Shown here: piece by piece, positions 8,815 through 17,909 of the stretch
Layout of the letters: every line of letters starts with the position of its first letter
Numbering within the stretch: the first letter of the stretch is position 1
Assembly: GCF_036864975.1 (NCBI RefSeq)
Contig: NZ_CP104311.1
Span: 2,359,513-2,423,512, forward strand
Length of the DNA: 64,000 nucleotides
DNA from: Methylococcus capsulatus
Lineage (GTDB): Bacteria > Pseudomonadota > Gammaproteobacteria > Methylococcales > Methylococcaceae
Reading direction: 5' to 3'
The notes under the pieces: model-generated
Database searches by the model: none
What the model was told of the DNA's origin: nothing
What the model saw: the letters and a program-made list of their open reading frames with translations, nothing else
Program-made: the position numbers and the translations under genes

Positions 8815-9396
8815 ATGGGATTTCGTTCGGGAATCACCGTCATCTGTCTGATGTTGAGCTGCGTCGCCACGGAGGTGCGGGCAGGGCCGTGGGGTGTCGC
8901 CCAACTGATGGAGGCGCTCGCCGCCAGGCATTCCGGACGGGCCGAATTCGTGGAACGAAAGTATGTCTCGATACTGACCGAACCGGTGGAATCCTCGGGT
9001 GAACTGACGTTCGTCAAGCCGGATCGGCTGGAAAAGCGGACGGTCCGGCCCGTCAGCGAACGCCTGGTGCTGGAGGGTGATCGGCTCAGCCTGGAGCGGG
9101 GCGGAGAACGCCGCAGCGCAGGATTGGATGAATATCCCGAAATCGCCGCGCTGGTGGGCAGTATCCGCTCCATCTTGCTGGGCGATCGCATCGCCCTGGA
9201 AAAGCTCTACCGTCTGTCGCTCAACGGCGACGCTGGCCGTTGGACGCTGCTGCTGGTGCCTTCGACACCGGCAGTGGCCGAACGGGTCGCCTACCTTCGC
9301 ATCGGCGGTTTTGACGGTAAGGTCGACCGGGTCGAAATCCACCTGCCCGGAGGCGACTATTCCGTGATGTCGATCCGGGAAATCGCACAGCGATGA
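8815..9396 (+). CDS. LolA-like periplasmic carrier protein
   Basis: About 193 residues with a signal peptide; likely cleavage falls after VRA near residue 24. The mature part matches the LolA/LolB-like fold used in aryl-polyene clusters: LMEALAARHSGRAEFVERKYVS at the start, SSGELTFVKPDRLEKRTV in the middle, and a C-terminal GFDGKVDRVEI strand. It is presumed to shuttle the lipid or polyene between inner and outer membrane. A GTG at 8797 would give a slightly longer product, but ATG 8815 makes the better signal peptide. The stop overlaps the exporter's ATG. Confidence 0.8.
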   Translation: MGFRSGITVICLMLSCVATEVRAGPWGVAQLMEALAARHSGRAEFVERKYVSILTEPVESSGELTFVKPDRLEKRTVRPVSERLVLEGDRLSLERGGERRSAGLDEYPEIAALVGSIRSILLGDRIALEKLYRLSLNGDAGRWTLLLVPSTPAVAERVAYLRIGGFDGKVDRVEIHLPGGDYSVMSIREIAQR

Positions 9397-11765
9397 CCGT
9401 GACGCACCGCTGGCCGCTCATCGTCTGGCTTTTGTCGCTCGGCGTGTTCGCGGTGGCGGCAGGCCGTATGAGGCTCGCGACCGATCTGTCGGCATTTTTG
9501 CCGAGCCGGCCGAGCGCAAGCGAGCAGCTCCTGATCGACCAGTTGAAAGAAGGGCCGGCCTCGCGGCTGGTCCTGATCGCCGTCGAGGGGGCGACCGATT
9601 CCGCCCGTGTTCTCATTTCCGGGCGCATGGCGGAGCGGCTCCGGCACGATGCGGAGTTTTCGGCGGTGAGCAATGGGGCGGCGGCCGAGCGCGAGCCGGA
9701 ACAACAGCTGCTGTTCCGCCGGCGTTACCTGCTGAGCCCTTCGGTGACGCCGGAGCGATTCACGGAAGAGGGACTGCGCAGTGCGGTACGCGTTTCCATC
9801 GACCGGCTCGCTTCTTCAGGGGGATTGATGACCAAGTCCTTGCTGCCGAGCGATCCGACGGGCGAACTGCTGGGCATCCTCGATCGCCTGGGGGCCGAAG
9901 CGCACCCGGAAACCGCCAGCGGCGTGTGGGTGTCACGGGACCGCCAGCGTGCGCTGCTGCTCGCTCAAATCCGCGCGGCGGGATCGGACACGGATGCCCA
10001 GGAGCGGGCGCTCGCATCCATACGCGCCGCCTTCGTCGCGGCCGTCGGGGAGGCAGGGGTGGGGGATGCCCGCTTGATCCTGTCGGGCCCCGCGGTGTTC
10101 ACTGTGGAGGCCCGGGATCGGATCAAGGGCGAGGCTATCCGCTTGTCGGCGTTCGGCACGGTCGCCGTGGCCGTTCTGCTGTTCGCCGTGTACCGCTCGC
10201 TCGCGGCGCTGCTCCTGGGCCTGGTGCCGGTGGCGACCGGCGCCCTGGCCGGTATTGCGGCCGTGAGTCTGGGCTTCGGTATGGTCTATGGGATCACCCT
10301 CGGGTTCGGGGCGACGCTGATCGGCGAGGCGGTGGACTATGCCATTTATCTGTTCGTCCAGACCGGCGAGCGGCGGCGGGAGGAGAAGGGCCCGGGCTGG
10401 TTCGACCTGTACTGGCCGACCATCCGCTTAGGGGTCATGACCTCGGTGTGTGGCGCCCTGCCTTTGGCCTTGTCGGGCTTCCCCGGTTTTTCGCAGCTCG
10501 GCGTCTATTCGATCGCCGGATTGCTGGCCGCGGCCGCCGTCACCCGCTGGGTATTGCCGAGGCTGTTGCCTCGGGGGTTCCGGATTCGCGATCTCAGCGG
10601 GGCGGGAGAGCTGCTGATTCTCTTGGTATCCAGACTGCGGCCGCTGCGGTGGCTGGTGCCGGCGGCGGCCGTGTTGGCCAGCGGGATGCTGTGGTTGCAC
10701 CGCGACAGCGTGTGGAATGAAGAGCTCAGTGCGCTCAGTCCGGTTCCACTTGAAGCCCAACGCCTGGATGCCGAGCTTCGGGCCGACCTGGGCGCGCCAG
10801 ACGCGGGTTACCTGGTCGTGGTGGGCGGGCAGGACGCCGAAGCCGCCTTGCAGGCTGCGGAACGGGTGTCGTCACATTTGGCGGCACTGGTCGAGCAAGG
10901 CGTCATCGCCGGCTTCCAGAGCCCATCCAATTACCTCCCCAGCCGGCGGACCCAAGCTCTTAGGCGCGCGGCCTTGCCGGAAGATGGCGTGCTGCGCGAA
11001 CGCTTCGCGGCGGCGGTTCGAGGGCTGCCGGTACGTCCCGGAGGTTTCGAGAATTTCTTCGCCGACGTGAAGGCCACCCGCGCGGAGCCGCTGCTGAGCG
11101 CCGAGGAGCTGCGGGGTACGCGCTTCGCGTTTGCGGTGGATTCGCTGCTGATGCGGGGCCGCTGGGGGTGGACGGCCCTGCTGCCGTTGCGTGCTCCTGC
11201 AGAAACGTCCGGGCCGGGCGTGGACGCACCCCGGATCCGTGCCGCATTGTCCGAGCTTCAGGAAGCCGTTTTCCTCGATCTGAAGGCCGAGACGGACCGC
11301 CTCTATCAGGGCTATCTGAGCGAGGCGACCCGGCTGTCCGCCGGCGGAGCGGGGGCGATCGTGCTCCTGCTGGCCCTCTCCCTGCGTTCGCCGTGGAGGG
11401 TGCTGCGGGTCTGCCTTCCGCTCGCCGCCGCGCTGGCCTTGGTCACCGCCGCGCTGGTGACGGGCGGGCATCGGCTGACCATGCTGCATCTCATCGGGAT
11501 GATGCTGGCGGTGGCGATCGGTTCCAATTACTGCCTGTTTTTCGACCGCCTCGCCCAGGCTGGCGCCACGGTCCGGCCCCGCCTGGGAAGGACCCTGGTT
11601 TCGCTGACTCTGGCGAATCTCGCCACGGTGGCCATATTCGGCCTGCTGGCCGGTTCCTCGGTGCCGGTTCTGAGCGCGATCGGGGTGATGGTGGCGCCGG
11701 GTACTTTTCTGGCCCTGGTGATTTCGGCGATGTATTGGAAACCGGACGAGGGGTGCATGCCATGA
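9393..11765 (+). CDS. MMPL/RND-type exporter
   Basis: A 790-residue transporter with two homologous halves. Each half has one N-terminal helix, a large periplasmic loop (about residues 40-245 and 430-640) and a block of five helices. The first block includes FGTVAVAVLLFAVYRSLAALLLGL and the second LTMLHLIGMMLAVAIGSNYCLFFDRL. This is the MMPL layout. In aryl-polyene loci such a protein is proposed to move the lipidated product out of the inner membrane to the LolA-like carrier encoded just before it. It overlaps both neighbours by ATGA. Confidence 0.87.
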   Translation: MTVTHRWPLIVWLLSLGVFAVAAGRMRLATDLSAFLPSRPSASEQLLIDQLKEGPASRLVLIAVEGATDSARVLISGRMAERLRHDAEFSAVSNGAAAEREPEQQLLFRRRYLLSPSVTPERFTEEGLRSAVRVSIDRLASSGGLMTKSLLPSDPTGELLGILDRLGAEAHPETASGVWVSRDRQRALLLAQIRAAGSDTDAQERALASIRAAFVAAVGEAGVGDARLILSGPAVFTVEARDRIKGEAIRLSAFGTVAVAVLLFAVYRSLAALLLGLVPVATGALAGIAAVSLGFGMVYGITLGFGATLIGEAVDYAIYLFVQTGERRREEKGPGWFDLYWPTIRLGVMTSVCGALPLALSGFPGFSQLGVYSIAGLLAAAAVTRWVLPRLLPRGFRIRDLSGAGELLILLVSRLRPLRWLVPAAAVLASGMLWLHRDSVWNEELSALSPVPLEAQRLDAELRADLGAPDAGYLVVVGGQDAEAALQAAERVSSHLAALVEQGVIAGFQSPSNYLPSRRTQALRRAALPEDGVLRERFAAAVRGLPVRPGGFENFFADVKATRAEPLLSAEELRGTRFAFAVDSLLMRGRWGWTALLPLRAPAETSGPGVDAPRIRAALSELQEAVFLDLKAETDRLYQGYLSEATRLSAGGAGAIVLLLALSLRSPWRVLRVCLPLAAALALVTAALVTGGHRLTMLHLIGMMLAVAIGSNYCLFFDRLAQAGATVRPRLGRTLVSLTLANLATVAIFGLLAGSSVPVLSAIGVMVAPGTFLALVISAMYWKPDEGCMP

Positions 11766-12574
11766 AGCCACGGCAAGCCGGGCGCTGGACGCCGTCGGTC
11801 GGCATCAAGGCGTCCATGGGTTTCCACGCGGCCGCGTCAGTGCTGGCTTTATGGCGGCCCGATGACTGGCTCGCGGCGCTAGGGGCGGTTGCTGCGAACC
11901 ATGTCTTGTTGACAGCGGCGGGGCTGTGGCCACACAGCCGGCTGCTCGGCCCCATCATCACGCGTTTGCCGGCGGCGGCGGCGGCACGCGGCGAGGTGGC
12001 CATCACCATCGACGACGGGCCCGATCCGGAAGTGACCCCCCAGGTGCTGGACATCCTGGAAGTCTACGGAGCGACGGTCACATTTTTCTGCATAGGCCGC
12101 AAAGTCCGGGAACAAGCCGAGCTTTGCGCAGAGATGGCGGCACGGGGCCATGCCCTGGAAAACCACAGCTACAGCCATAGCCATATGTTTTCGTTATGCG
12201 GGCTGAGCGGCTTCGAGCGCGAACTGCGTCTGGCGCAGGAGGCACTCACCGCGGTTTACGGAACACCGCCCCAGTTCTTCCGGGCGCCGGCGGGCCTGCG
12301 CAATCCCCTGCTCGATCCCGTCCTGGCCCGGCTGGGCCTTTCCCTGGTGAGCTGGACCCGCCGCGGCTTCGATACGCGCAGCGGTCAGCCGCGGCGCGTG
12401 CTGGCCGCGTTGACCCGGCGGCTGCGGGCCGGGGACATCCTGCTGCTGCATGACGGCAACGCCGCCCGCACCCGGGGCGGCCGCCCTGTCATTCTGGAAG
12501 TGCTGCCGCCGCTCCTCGAGGCCATCCGGCAACGGCGGCTTCGTCCCGTGACCCTGCGCGCCGCCTGCCCATGA
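11762..12574 (+). CDS. NodB-type polysaccharide deacetylase-like protein
   Basis: A 270-residue protein. An N-terminal hydrophobic stretch (about residues 15-60) anchors a NodB homology domain. Visible motifs are AITIDDGPDPE, whose Asp-Asp supplies a metal ligand and the catalytic base, HSYSHSHM with histidine metal ligands, RAPAGLRNP, and DILLLHDG near the C-terminus. The family removes acetyl groups from amino sugars. In this setting the substrate may be a sugar head group or a different N- or O-acyl bond. Both ends overlap neighbouring genes by ATGA. Confidence 0.85.
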   Translation: MKPRQAGRWTPSVGIKASMGFHAAASVLALWRPDDWLAALGAVAANHVLLTAAGLWPHSRLLGPIITRLPAAAAARGEVAITIDDGPDPEVTPQVLDILEVYGATVTFFCIGRKVREQAELCAEMAARGHALENHSYSHSHMFSLCGLSGFERELRLAQEALTAVYGTPPQFFRAPAGLRNPLLDPVLARLGLSLVSWTRRGFDTRSGQPRRVLAALTRRLRAGDILLLHDGNAARTRGGRPVILEVLPPLLEAIRQRRLRPVTLRAACP

Positions 12575-13281
12575 TCCGAGCTTTCAAACGGCTGCTCGTC
12601 GAAGTCGCCGCCGCGCCTTACCGCCGGGCGGGGCGTTTCGCCTGGCATTTCGCCCGCGGTAAGCTCAAGTCCGATCCGGTCTTCATTGCCTTGCTCGAAC
12701 GTAATCTTTTGCCAGAAAAGGCGAGGCTGCTGGATCTGGGTTGTGGCCAGGGGCTCTTGGCGTCGCTGCTCCTGGCTGCGCGCGCCTTACACGAGGCGGG
12801 TTTGTGGCCGCCGGACTGGGCGCCGCCGCCGCGGCTCGACGGCGTACGGGGCATCGAGCTGATGCCGGCCGATGTCGCTCGTGCCAGACAAGCGTTGCTG
12901 GAACGGGCCGAAATCATCGAGGGCGACATCCGCCTTGCCGACTTCGGCATTGCCGATGCCGTGGTGGTGCTGGATGTGCTGCATTACATGGCGTATCCGG
13001 ATCAGGAAACCCTCCTGCGCCGCATCCGCAACGTTCTGACTCCTCGCGGCGTGCTGTTGCTGCGGGTGGGAGATGCCGGAGCCGGGCTGCCGTTCCTGGT
13101 GAGCTTCTGGGTGGACCGGCTAGTGACTTTCCTTCGCGGACATCGCCTACCGGCGTTATACTGCCGCCCCTTGCCGGCCTGGTGCAGTCTGCTCGAAGAG
13201 CTCGGGTTCCGTGTGGAAGCGATCCCGATGAGCCAAGGAATGCCCTTTGCCAATGTGTTGCTGGCGGCCCGGTTGGGCTAG
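12571..13281 (+). CDS. Class I SAM-dependent methyltransferase
   Basis: A 236-residue methyltransferase. The SAM-binding motif I reads LLDLGCGQGLLASLL near residue 54, with IELMPADV as the acidic motif II and DAVVVLDVLHYM as motif IV. It could methylate the aryl head group (O- or C-methylation), as known for some aryl-polyenes; the exact reaction is inferred. It is followed by a 140-bp gap, the longest inside the cluster. Confidence 0.83.
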   Translation: MIRAFKRLLVEVAAAPYRRAGRFAWHFARGKLKSDPVFIALLERNLLPEKARLLDLGCGQGLLASLLLAARALHEAGLWPPDWAPPPRLDGVRGIELMPADVARARQALLERAEIIEGDIRLADFGIADAVVVLDVLHYMAYPDQETLLRRIRNVLTPRGVLLLRVGDAGAGLPFLVSFWVDRLVTFLRGHRLPALYCRPLPAWCSLLEELGFRVEAIPMSQGMPFANVLLAARLG

Positions 13282-13421
13282 TGTCTCGGCGCAAAGGGTA
13301 TGTCCAAAGACCAAGGCAAGGGTTTCGTGCACCATTTCGGGATTCGGCCGCCCGCAACCCATCGGCCCAAAATAGTTCCTCTTCCGGTCACTCCCGCCTT
13401 CGAGCGGACAATCTGCTGTCT

Positions 13422-14612
13422 GTGACGCCCCTGCTGATTTCCGATTTCACCCTGACTACCTGCATCGGGCGAGGGCGTAGAGCCACGTGCGATGCCCTGC
13501 AGCAGGGGTTGACCGGACTGGCGCCCTGCCGGTTCGAAACCGTCGCCCTGGATACCTTCGTCGGCGAGGTGGCGGGAGTCGACCAGGTCGTTATTCCCCG
13601 GCGTTTGTCCGCCTTCGATTGCCGCAACAACCGTCTCGCCCTGCTGGGTCTGAAACAGGACGGCTTCACGGAAGCGGTGCGCGAGGCGGTGGGACGGTTC
13701 GGGAGACGCCGCGTCGGGGTGTTCATCGGCACCAGCACCTCCGGCATAATGGAAACCGAGCTGGCCTACCGCCGGCGCGATCCGTCCAGCGGGGCTTTGC
13801 CGGCGGATTTCGACTACGGCGGGACCCACAACTGTTTTTCCGCCGGCGCTTTCGTCCGCGACTATTTCGGTATCGAGGGACCGGCGGTGGTGGTGTCTTC
13901 CGCCTGTTCGTCCAGCGCCAAGGTTTTCGGCAACGCCGCCCGCATGATTCAGTCCGGGCTGATCGACGCGGCCGTGGTCGGCGGCGTCGACTCGCTGTGC
14001 CTGACCACGCTGTACGGGTTCAATTCGCTGGAGCTGCTTTCGCCCCGGCCTTGCCGGCCTTTCGACGCCCGCCGCGAAGGCATCTCGATCGGGGAGGCGG
14101 CGGCTTTTGCCCTGCTGCAACGGACCCCGGACGATGCCGGACCCAAGGCCCTGTTTCTGCTCGGTATCGGCGAAAGCAGCGACGCTTATCATATGTCGGC
14201 GCCGCATCCGGAGGGCTTGGGCGCCAGGGCGGCGATCGGCGCGGCGCTGGCATCGGCCGGCTTGCCACCGGAGCGTATCGGTTACATCAACCTGCACGGT
14301 ACCGGCACCCGCGCCAACGACGCGGCGGAGGCCTTGGCCGTGCATGCGATCTTCGGCAATGCGGTAGCGTGCAGTTCCACCAAGGGGTCGACCGGCCACA
14401 CCCTGGGGGCGGCGGGGGCCGTCGAGGCTGTCATCAGCCTCTTGGCGATCCGGCACGGGTTCATGCCTGCGGGCGTGAATACGGGAATATTGGAGCGGGG
14501 ATTTGAGCTGGACTATGTCCGTTCCTGCCGCCATGGACGTCTGGAGACCGTGCTGTCGAATTCGTTCGGATTCGGCGGCTCCAACTGTGCGCTGGTGTTC
14601 GGACGGACATGA
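13422..14612 (+). CDS. Beta-ketoacyl-ACP synthase (active ketosynthase)
   Basis: A 396-residue KAS I/II-type enzyme that extends the chain by decarboxylative condensation. The full catalytic triad is visible: Cys in SSACSSSA, His in NLHGTGT and His in STKGSTGHT. The protein ends with the usual NSFGFGGSN block. The reading frame stays open far upstream (to 12741) inside the methyltransferase gene, but family homology begins at PLLISDFTLT, so the GTG at 13422 is the likely start. The stop overlaps the next gene's ATG. Clusters of this kind often have a second active ketosynthase; none is seen here. Confidence 0.88.
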   Translation: MTPLLISDFTLTTCIGRGRRATCDALQQGLTGLAPCRFETVALDTFVGEVAGVDQVVIPRRLSAFDCRNNRLALLGLKQDGFTEAVREAVGRFGRRRVGVFIGTSTSGIMETELAYRRRDPSSGALPADFDYGGTHNCFSAGAFVRDYFGIEGPAVVVSSACSSSAKVFGNAARMIQSGLIDAAVVGGVDSLCLTTLYGFNSLELLSPRPCRPFDARREGISIGEAAAFALLQRTPDDAGPKALFLLGIGESSDAYHMSAPHPEGLGARAAIGAALASAGLPPERIGYINLHGTGTRANDAAEALAVHAIFGNAVACSSTKGSTGHTLGAAGAVEAVISLLAIRHGFMPAGVNTGILERGFELDYVRSCRHGRLETVLSNSFGFGGSNCALVFGRT

Positions 14613-15409
14613 CCCTACTTCACTGCCTTATCGAAGGCATAGGCGCAATCGGCCCGGGTTTCGCCAGCCCTGAAGAATTCCGGAGGCTGATCGAGACGGG
14701 CCAGGCCGATCCCTCTGCGCCGACCCCAGTGCCGGCGCCGACCTGCCTGCCGGCGGCGGAGCGGCGGCGCGCCGGGACGTCGATCAAGCTCGCTCTGGCC
14801 GCAGGGTTGCAGGCCATGGAGGCTTCCGGCCGCGATGCCACGACCCTTGCGACAGTGTTCACCTCGTCGGGCGGGGATGGCGACAATTGCCATGTCATCT
14901 GTGAAGCGCTCGCCTCGGACGACCGGCAGATTTCGCCGACACGGTTTCACAATTCGGTACACAACGCCCCGTCCGGCTATTGGGGCATAGCGCTTGGCGC
15001 CACGGTGCCCTCGACCAGCCTGTGCGCCTTCGACGCCAGCTTCGGCGCCGGCCTCCTCGAAGCCATGGCGCAGGTTGCTCAGAGTCGCGAGCCGTGCCTG
15101 CTCATTGCCTACGACGTGCCTTACCCTTATCCACTGAGCCGCGTGCGGGCGATCGGTGGCGCCATGTGCCTGGCGCTGGCGCTGGCGCCCGAAGCCACGG
15201 CCCGGAGCGTGGCGCAGCTCACCGTGGGCTTGGGTGAGGGGCCTTGCACCGGGCTCAGCGAACCTGGCTTGGAAGCCATGCGGCGCAGCATTCCCGCCGG
15301 CCGTGGGCTGCCCTTGCTGCGGGCGCTAGCGCTTGCCGAGCCGTGTCGTCTCGTCATCGATTATCTCGATCCATTGCGTCTCGAACTGGAGGTCGCACCA
15401 TGCCGCTAG
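14609..15409 (+). CDS. Ketosynthase-like chain-length-factor protein
   Basis: A 266-residue protein resembling the N-terminal half of beta-ketoacyl synthases (PF13723 type). FHNSVHNAPSGYWGIA and TSLCAFDASFGAGLLEA match the structural core, but the catalytic Cys-His-His triad is absent or incomplete and the C-terminal half is missing. Such proteins act as non-catalytic partners (ApeC-like chain length factors) of the active ketosynthase in aryl-polyene synthesis. It directly follows the active ketosynthase with a 4-bp overlap, which suits equimolar production of a heterodimer. Confidence 0.8.
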   Translation: MTLLHCLIEGIGAIGPGFASPEEFRRLIETGQADPSAPTPVPAPTCLPAAERRRAGTSIKLALAAGLQAMEASGRDATTLATVFTSSGGDGDNCHVICEALASDDRQISPTRFHNSVHNAPSGYWGIALGATVPSTSLCAFDASFGAGLLEAMAQVAQSREPCLLIAYDVPYPYPLSRVRAIGGAMCLALALAPEATARSVAQLTVGLGEGPCTGLSEPGLEAMRRSIPAGRGLPLLRALALAEPCRLVIDYLDPLRLELEVAPCR

Positions 15410-15861
15410 ACCGAGATTGGATCGCACAGCGGATTCCCCATGCCGGCGCCATGTGCCTGTTGGATCGGGTATTGACCTGGAATGCCGAACGGTTGCGCTG
15501 TGTAGCCGTCAGCCACCTCAGTCCCGGCAATCCGCTCCGCTCGGGTGGTCGGTTGTCGGTGGTCTGCGGGATCGAGTACGCGGCCCAGGCTACCGCCGTA
15601 CACGGCGCTCTGCGATCGGCCGGAGAAGAGGATGCGCCGCGTAGCGGTTTCCTGGTCAGCGTGCGCGACGTCGAATTCCATGTGCGCCGGCTGGATACAT
15701 TGGACGGGGATCTGGTGGTCGAAGTGGAACGCCTCACCGGCGACGGAAACGATGCGCTCTATCAATTCCGTCTGCTGGCTACGGATGGCCGTGAGCTGCT
15801 GACTGGGCGTCTCGCGGTGCGGCTGGACGCGGAAGCAGGTGAAGGACGAGTAAAGCTATGA
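15400..15861 (+). CDS. Hotdog-fold 3-hydroxyacyl-ACP dehydratase, ApeP-like
   Basis: A 153-residue hotdog protein beginning at ATG 15400, preceded by a clear GGAGG at 15388-15392; upstream in-frame codons belong to the previous gene. IPHAGAMCLLDRVLTW is the dehydratase-type helix and active-site region, and CGIEYAAQATAVHGAL is the central helix. It would dehydrate the 3-hydroxyacyl intermediates made by the ketoreductase, perhaps paired with the small hotdog protein at 7561. It overlaps the ketosynthase-like gene by 10 bp and the ketoreductase gene by 4 bp. Confidence 0.82.
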   Translation: MPLDRDWIAQRIPHAGAMCLLDRVLTWNAERLRCVAVSHLSPGNPLRSGGRLSVVCGIEYAAQATAVHGALRSAGEEDAPRSGFLVSVRDVEFHVRRLDTLDGDLVVEVERLTGDGNDALYQFRLLATDGRELLTGRLAVRLDAEAGEGRVKL

Positions 15862-16577
15862 GGCAGGCCCTGGTCAGCGGCGGCAGTGGGGGCATCGGCG
15901 CGGCGATCTGCCGCCGGTTGGCCGCCGACGGCCTGCACGTCTGGGTGCATTACCACGGCCATCGCGAGTCCGCGGAACAGGTCGTGGATTCGATACGCCA
16001 TGCCAGCGGCAGCGCCACAGCGATCGGCTTTGACGTTTGCGACGCGGCGGCGGTCGCTGAGGCCATTGGTACGATGTGTGCGGAGCGGCCCATCCAGGTA
16101 CTGGTGAACAACGCCGGTATCCACGACGACGCCGTGTTTCCGGCGATGGGAACCGCCCAATGGCAACGGGTCATCGACGTTTCACTGAATGGCTTCTTCA
16201 ACCTCACCCAGCCGCTGGTCATGCCGATGATCCGCGAGCGCTGGGGCCGGATCGTCAACATTTCCTCGGTGGCAGCACTCACCGGCAACCGCGGCCAAGT
16301 CAACTATTCCGCCGCCAAAGGCGCATTGCATTCGGCCACCAAGTCCCTGGCGTTGGAACTCGCCAGCCGGGGCGTGACCGTCAACGCCGTGGCGCCGGGC
16401 ATCATCGAAACCGGCATGGCGGAAGGCGTGTTCGACCGGGTGGCTATTGAACGCCTGGTGCCCATGAAGCGGGCCGGCCGGCCGGAAGAAGTGGCCGATC
16501 TGGTGGCGTTCCTGGCCTCCGACCGCGCCGCATATATCACCGGGCAGATCATCTCCATCAACGGCGGCATCATCTGA
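15858..16577 (+). CDS. 3-ketoacyl-ACP reductase, FabG-like SDR
   Basis: A 239-residue short-chain dehydrogenase. The nucleotide loop is GGSGGIGAAI. LVNNAGIHDDA holds the NNAG motif, NISSVAA the catalytic serine, and YSAAKGA the catalytic Tyr and Lys. It ends ITGQIISINGGI, as FabG proteins do. It should reduce the 3-keto group with NADPH during polyene chain building. It is the last recognisable biosynthetic gene of the cluster and lies 10 bp before an antiporter gene on the same strand. Confidence 0.88.
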   Translation: MRQALVSGGSGGIGAAICRRLAADGLHVWVHYHGHRESAEQVVDSIRHASGSATAIGFDVCDAAAVAEAIGTMCAERPIQVLVNNAGIHDDAVFPAMGTAQWQRVIDVSLNGFFNLTQPLVMPMIRERWGRIVNISSVAALTGNRGQVNYSAAKGALHSATKSLALELASRGVTVNAVAPGIIETGMAEGVFDRVAIERLVPMKRAGRPEEVADLVAFLASDRAAYITGQIISINGGII

Positions 16578-16586
16578 AGGGCATCC

Positions 16587-17867
16587 ATGAGCACGTCCCC
16601 CGCGACCACCGTGTCGGTCCACGCGGCCGAAACCCTGCTGTTCTTCACCTTGCTGCAACTCGCCGTCATCGTGCTGATCGGGCGGCTCGGCGGCGCCCTG
16701 GCCATTCGCGCCGGCCAATCTCCGGTGGTCGGCGAGATTCTCGGCGGCGTCGTCTTGGGGCCTTCCCTGTTCGGATTGCTCTGGCCCGACATCTTCACAT
16801 TCGTGTTCCGCTCCGCCCCGCCCGAACCGCTCACCATCCTCTCGCAGCTCGGCCTGATCCTGCTGATGTTCCAGATCGGACTCGAATTCGATTTTTCTCA
16901 TCTGAAAGAAAGGCGCAACCGCCGCGCGGTCCGCAACGTGGCCCTCGCCGGCCTGCTGTTGCCGTTCGCGCTAGGCTTCGGCTTCGGCTATCAGACCGCG
17001 CCGCTGCTGTCGCCCGAGGCCGACCGCATCGCTTCGGCGCTGTTCGTCGCCACGGCTTTTTCGATCACGGCCCTGCCCATCCTGGGGCGGATCATGATCG
17101 AATTCGGTATGACCGACCACAAACTTGGCGTCATCGCCATCAGCGTGGCGGCGATCAACGACGTGGTAGGCTGGCTGCTGCTGGCCGTGGTCACCGCGCT
17201 GACCGTTGCCGCATACTCCCATGCCGAATTCGCGCTCAAAGTAGGGCTGGTCGCCGCCTTCGTCGGGCTGAGCTGGTTCGTGGCGCGGCCGGTGATGAAG
17301 TGGCTGGTGCGGCGGCTGCATAAAGCCGGAGCCGGGCTGACGGGCAACCAGCTTGGTGTGCTGCTGGCCGGGATATTCCTCGCCGGCATATGCACCTACA
17401 AACTAGGGATCTTCGCGATCTTCGGCGGCTTCATGATGGGCGTGCTGCTGCATGACGAAGCGGAACTACGCGCAGCTTGGAAGGACAGGGTAGGGCACTT
17501 CGTCACAGTGTTCTTCCTTCCCATCTTCTTCACCTACACGGGTTTGCGCACCGAGATCGGCGGTTTGGACACCCTGCAGCTATGGGGCTGGTGCGCTCTC
17601 GTCATCCTGCTGGCCACCATGGGCAAGTTCGGCGGTGCTTACCTCGCCGCGCGCCTGTCAGGACTCGATCGCCACGAATCGGCCATTCTGGGCATCATGA
17701 TGAATACCCGCGCCCTCATGGAACTGATCGTGCTCAACGTTGGCTACGACCTCGGCGTGATCTCCCGCAACGTCTTCACCATGCTGGTGCTGATGGCGAT
17801 CGTCAGCACGGTTCTGACCACCCCCTGTTTGAGGGCTTGGTTGCCGAAGACCGCACCTGAGGCGTGA
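16587..17867 (+). CDS. Kef-type (CPA2) cation:proton antiporter
   Basis: A 426-residue membrane protein with about 12 helices. The family hallmark is SPVVGEILGGVVLGPSLFG near residue 45, the substrate-path helix, with further conserved blocks FQIGLEFDF and ATAFSITALPILGRI. There is no C-terminal TrkA-N nucleotide-binding domain, so it corresponds to the antiporter core only. It starts 10 bp after the ketoreductase stop and might share its transcript. A role in the polyene pathway is not expected. Confidence 0.85.
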   Translation: MSTSPATTVSVHAAETLLFFTLLQLAVIVLIGRLGGALAIRAGQSPVVGEILGGVVLGPSLFGLLWPDIFTFVFRSAPPEPLTILSQLGLILLMFQIGLEFDFSHLKERRNRRAVRNVALAGLLLPFALGFGFGYQTAPLLSPEADRIASALFVATAFSITALPILGRIMIEFGMTDHKLGVIAISVAAINDVVGWLLLAVVTALTVAAYSHAEFALKVGLVAAFVGLSWFVARPVMKWLVRRLHKAGAGLTGNQLGVLLAGIFLAGICTYKLGIFAIFGGFMMGVLLHDEAELRAAWKDRVGHFVTVFFLPIFFTYTGLRTEIGGLDTLQLWGWCALVILLATMGKFGGAYLAARLSGLDRHESAILGIMMNTRALMELIVLNVGYDLGVISRNVFTMLVLMAIVSTVLTTPCLRAWLPKTAPEA

Positions 17868-17909
17868 ACCCAGGGGAGCGAGGATGAGAGCGTCCCACGG
17901 CGTGATGAA

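Noticed and set aside
12741-13421. Upstream extension of the ketosynthase reading frame
   Set aside because: The frame is open by chance inside the methyltransferase gene; family homology begins only after 13422.
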